A program made the position numbers and the translations under genes. DNA of 64,000 bases from Acanthaster planci (taxonomy: Eukaryota > Echinodermata > Asteroidea > Valvatida > Acanthasteridae): contig NW_019091458.1 in assembly GCF_001949145.1 (NCBI RefSeq), forward strand, positions 328,587 through 392,586. The letters are read 5' to 3'. The notes under the pieces were generated by a model that saw only the letters and a list, made by a program, of their open reading frames with translations, did not search any database and was not told the origin of the DNA. This document shows, one piece after another, positions 62,401-64,000 of the stretch (position 1 is its first letter; the number at the start of each line of letters is the position of its first letter).

Positions 62401-64000
62401 AGTATTATCCTTCAAGTAAAATGCAATGAAGAGAAAAAGAGAACTACTTTTCATGCAGAAAAATGGCGTTTCTCTTTGCTATGGACATTTTTACTCTACA
62501 AAAATCTACATGTATATTTCTCAGAGTAAAACACTGAAGTAACACAGTTATGGCACATGTATTCAACAGAGCAAATATTCTTCTCATGACTTTTTACAAT
62601 TTCAATCACCTGCATTCATTTCTAGGTGAAATCACCCTCTATTTTTTCCCCTTCACTGGAGAGGTTCTAACATGTCTTACCTGTTATTACAATTTTGTTC
62701 CAATGGTATTAAGTATTAGAGTTACATGTACTCAAAAACTCAAGTTGCTCAACTAGTTTATTGTCATTTTAAGAAACACAGACCTTCTCTTTCTGTGCCA
62801 TAGCTGTCCCTGTGTTTTGATTACTAGTGGCAGCAAACCTATAGCTGGCTGTGAGTTACAGAGGTTGAGGAATAATTTTCAAAGTTTAAAAAACAATCTA
62901 ACGCAGCAATCGAAAGACCAAATTATTAAAAGCTTTGTGCAAATATGCGCCCCTTTAACGGGTAATAAAGCGAACATTTATTTTGAGGCAAAGAACCTGC
63001 CACAGATCAAGGATGATATTTCTGCAAACTTTGGCCCCCTGACTTGAATTGGAGCTCCTCCCCCTCCCTTCCCAGACCTAAAGATTTGTTTAAAAAAAAT
63101 GCACGTTAACTATCACTCTATTTATCAGTAACTGATGATACATGCTTTTTGCTCCAAGCTGTGGTCCTCTGAAGACATGTCCAGTAATTGATCGTTGGTC
63201 AGCCAACGAAATATGAACAAATGTGAGACATGACAGATACTTAATGCATACCCTAATTTAGTCTGGTTGGCGCCAACTTCTCAAATGACAAATCAAAAAA
63301 TAGGTCACGCAGATAGATTTCAGAAGGAGCATCTTGTCTAGTACAGGAATATTATGATGGATGTAACAGGCAGCCAAAAATATGTCTGATAATGGCAGCT
63401 TCTAGACAGCCCTCTCTAGGAATCCATCAACGAAAGCATCTTTTTAACACAAAAATTGGATGAAAGATGTATCTTTCAAAGACGTATCATCATCTTTCAT
63501 CCTTTAAATCAACTTGACATCTGGCGATTTATCTTTTACTTCTTTTGTATTTTTGTGCGTGATATGGTGATGTGTATGTGCTGTGAGCCCTAACAGTCCT
63601 CAGTCCTCCAACAGGTGAAGGATTGAGGACTGTAACTGTGTAGAATTCTCTTCATGTTTTTGTTTAATTTTTTCAGATTTTTATAACTGTACATACTTTT
63701 AAATCTTTTGGACAGAAATGAAGAAATTAAGAAATGAAACAAAAGTGACAACGCCATTGTTTTTGTTTTATTGTTTTGCCTGCAAATTTGTCTTCAATTT
63801 GGCACAAGAATGTCGGCAAAACGTGTCACCATTAACCATTCCCTGCCGGGGATTCCAGATCTGGGCACTTATGCTTTATATGCAAGGCTGGGGTGTCCAA
63901 ACTCGGACAAAGGGAACAAGGCCTTGTAACAAAAGACTGTTCTCGAACAAAAGACCAGGCTGCTGGGCTTTACCGACATTTTTTCACTCTCAAAAGTGGA
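59420..64000. other. Right-end gene-free stretch
   Basis: GPCR 2 upstream DNA. No FYVE or DEP exon of PIKfyve and no other gene seen. It includes an A-run followed by a C-run (60892-60931) and the hairpin at 63593-63633. Open frames here (e.g. 62206-62529) show no domain. Confidence 0.6.
63588..63635. repeat. Second hairpin with the same loop, inverted
   Basis: Stem ACAGTCCTCA (63593-63602) pairs with TGAGGACTGT (63624-63633). The 21-nt loop (63603-63623) is the exact reverse complement of the loop at 57299-57319. The outer part of the stem has decayed and only one side keeps CCCTAAC. Confidence 0.75.

Overview
This is an animal (metazoan) nuclear genome window. Genes are built from short conserved exons with GT-AG junctions, introns run from about 0.1 to 6 kb, and the spaces between exons hold decayed DNA transposons and minisatellites. 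The proteins (Rab5, the ciliary EF-hand protein EFHB, PIKfyve, two class A GPCRs) are most like those of marine deuterostome invertebrates. Foldback-type repeats made of short tandem units, and dense small inverted-repeat elements, would fit an echinoderm such as a sea star. That last step is inference; no marker here names the species.

Layout. (1) 1-8118, minus strand: Rab5 small GTPase. Coding exons are at 7959-8118, 1914-2065 and 1449-1571, and a fourth is cut by the left edge (1-29). (2) 8119-12740: Rab5 upstream DNA with an inferred 5' UTR intron, a foldback-like element, a piggyBac-like MITE and a probable shared promoter. (3) 12741-19730, plus strand: complete EFHB gene in nine coding exons, 588 aa, two EF-hands. 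Rab5 and EFHB are head to head, as RAB5A and EFHB are in human. (4) 19731-23783: gap between the convergent 3' ends of EFHB and PIKfyve. (5) 23784-48387, minus strand: 27 exons of PIKfyve, about 1,780 codons, running from just before the chaperonin-like domain through the lipid kinase domain to the stop. The FYVE and DEP exons are not in the window. (6) 48388-64000: two GPCR genes with a single coding exon each, 50862-51932 (plus) and 58406-59419 (minus). They are divergent paralogues and may both lie inside one very long PIKfyve intron.

Rab5 and PIKfyve both act on early endosomes (Rab5 recruits the PI3P-making kinase; PIKfyve turns PI3P into PI(3,5)P2). EFHB belongs to motile cilia. The neighbourhood looks like ordinary animal gene order, not an operon-like system.

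The less ordinary content is in the repeats: two elements whose inverted arms are 16-bp tandem arrays, one enclosing two histone-type 3' stem-loops; a TTAA-flanked hairpin found twice with a paired change in its stem; decayed tandem copies of a PIKfyve exon; and an 11-bp minisatellite open in all three forward frames. All exon junctions were read by eye. Reading phases were checked for every PIKfyve, EFHB and Rab5 junction, and each total is a whole number of codons.
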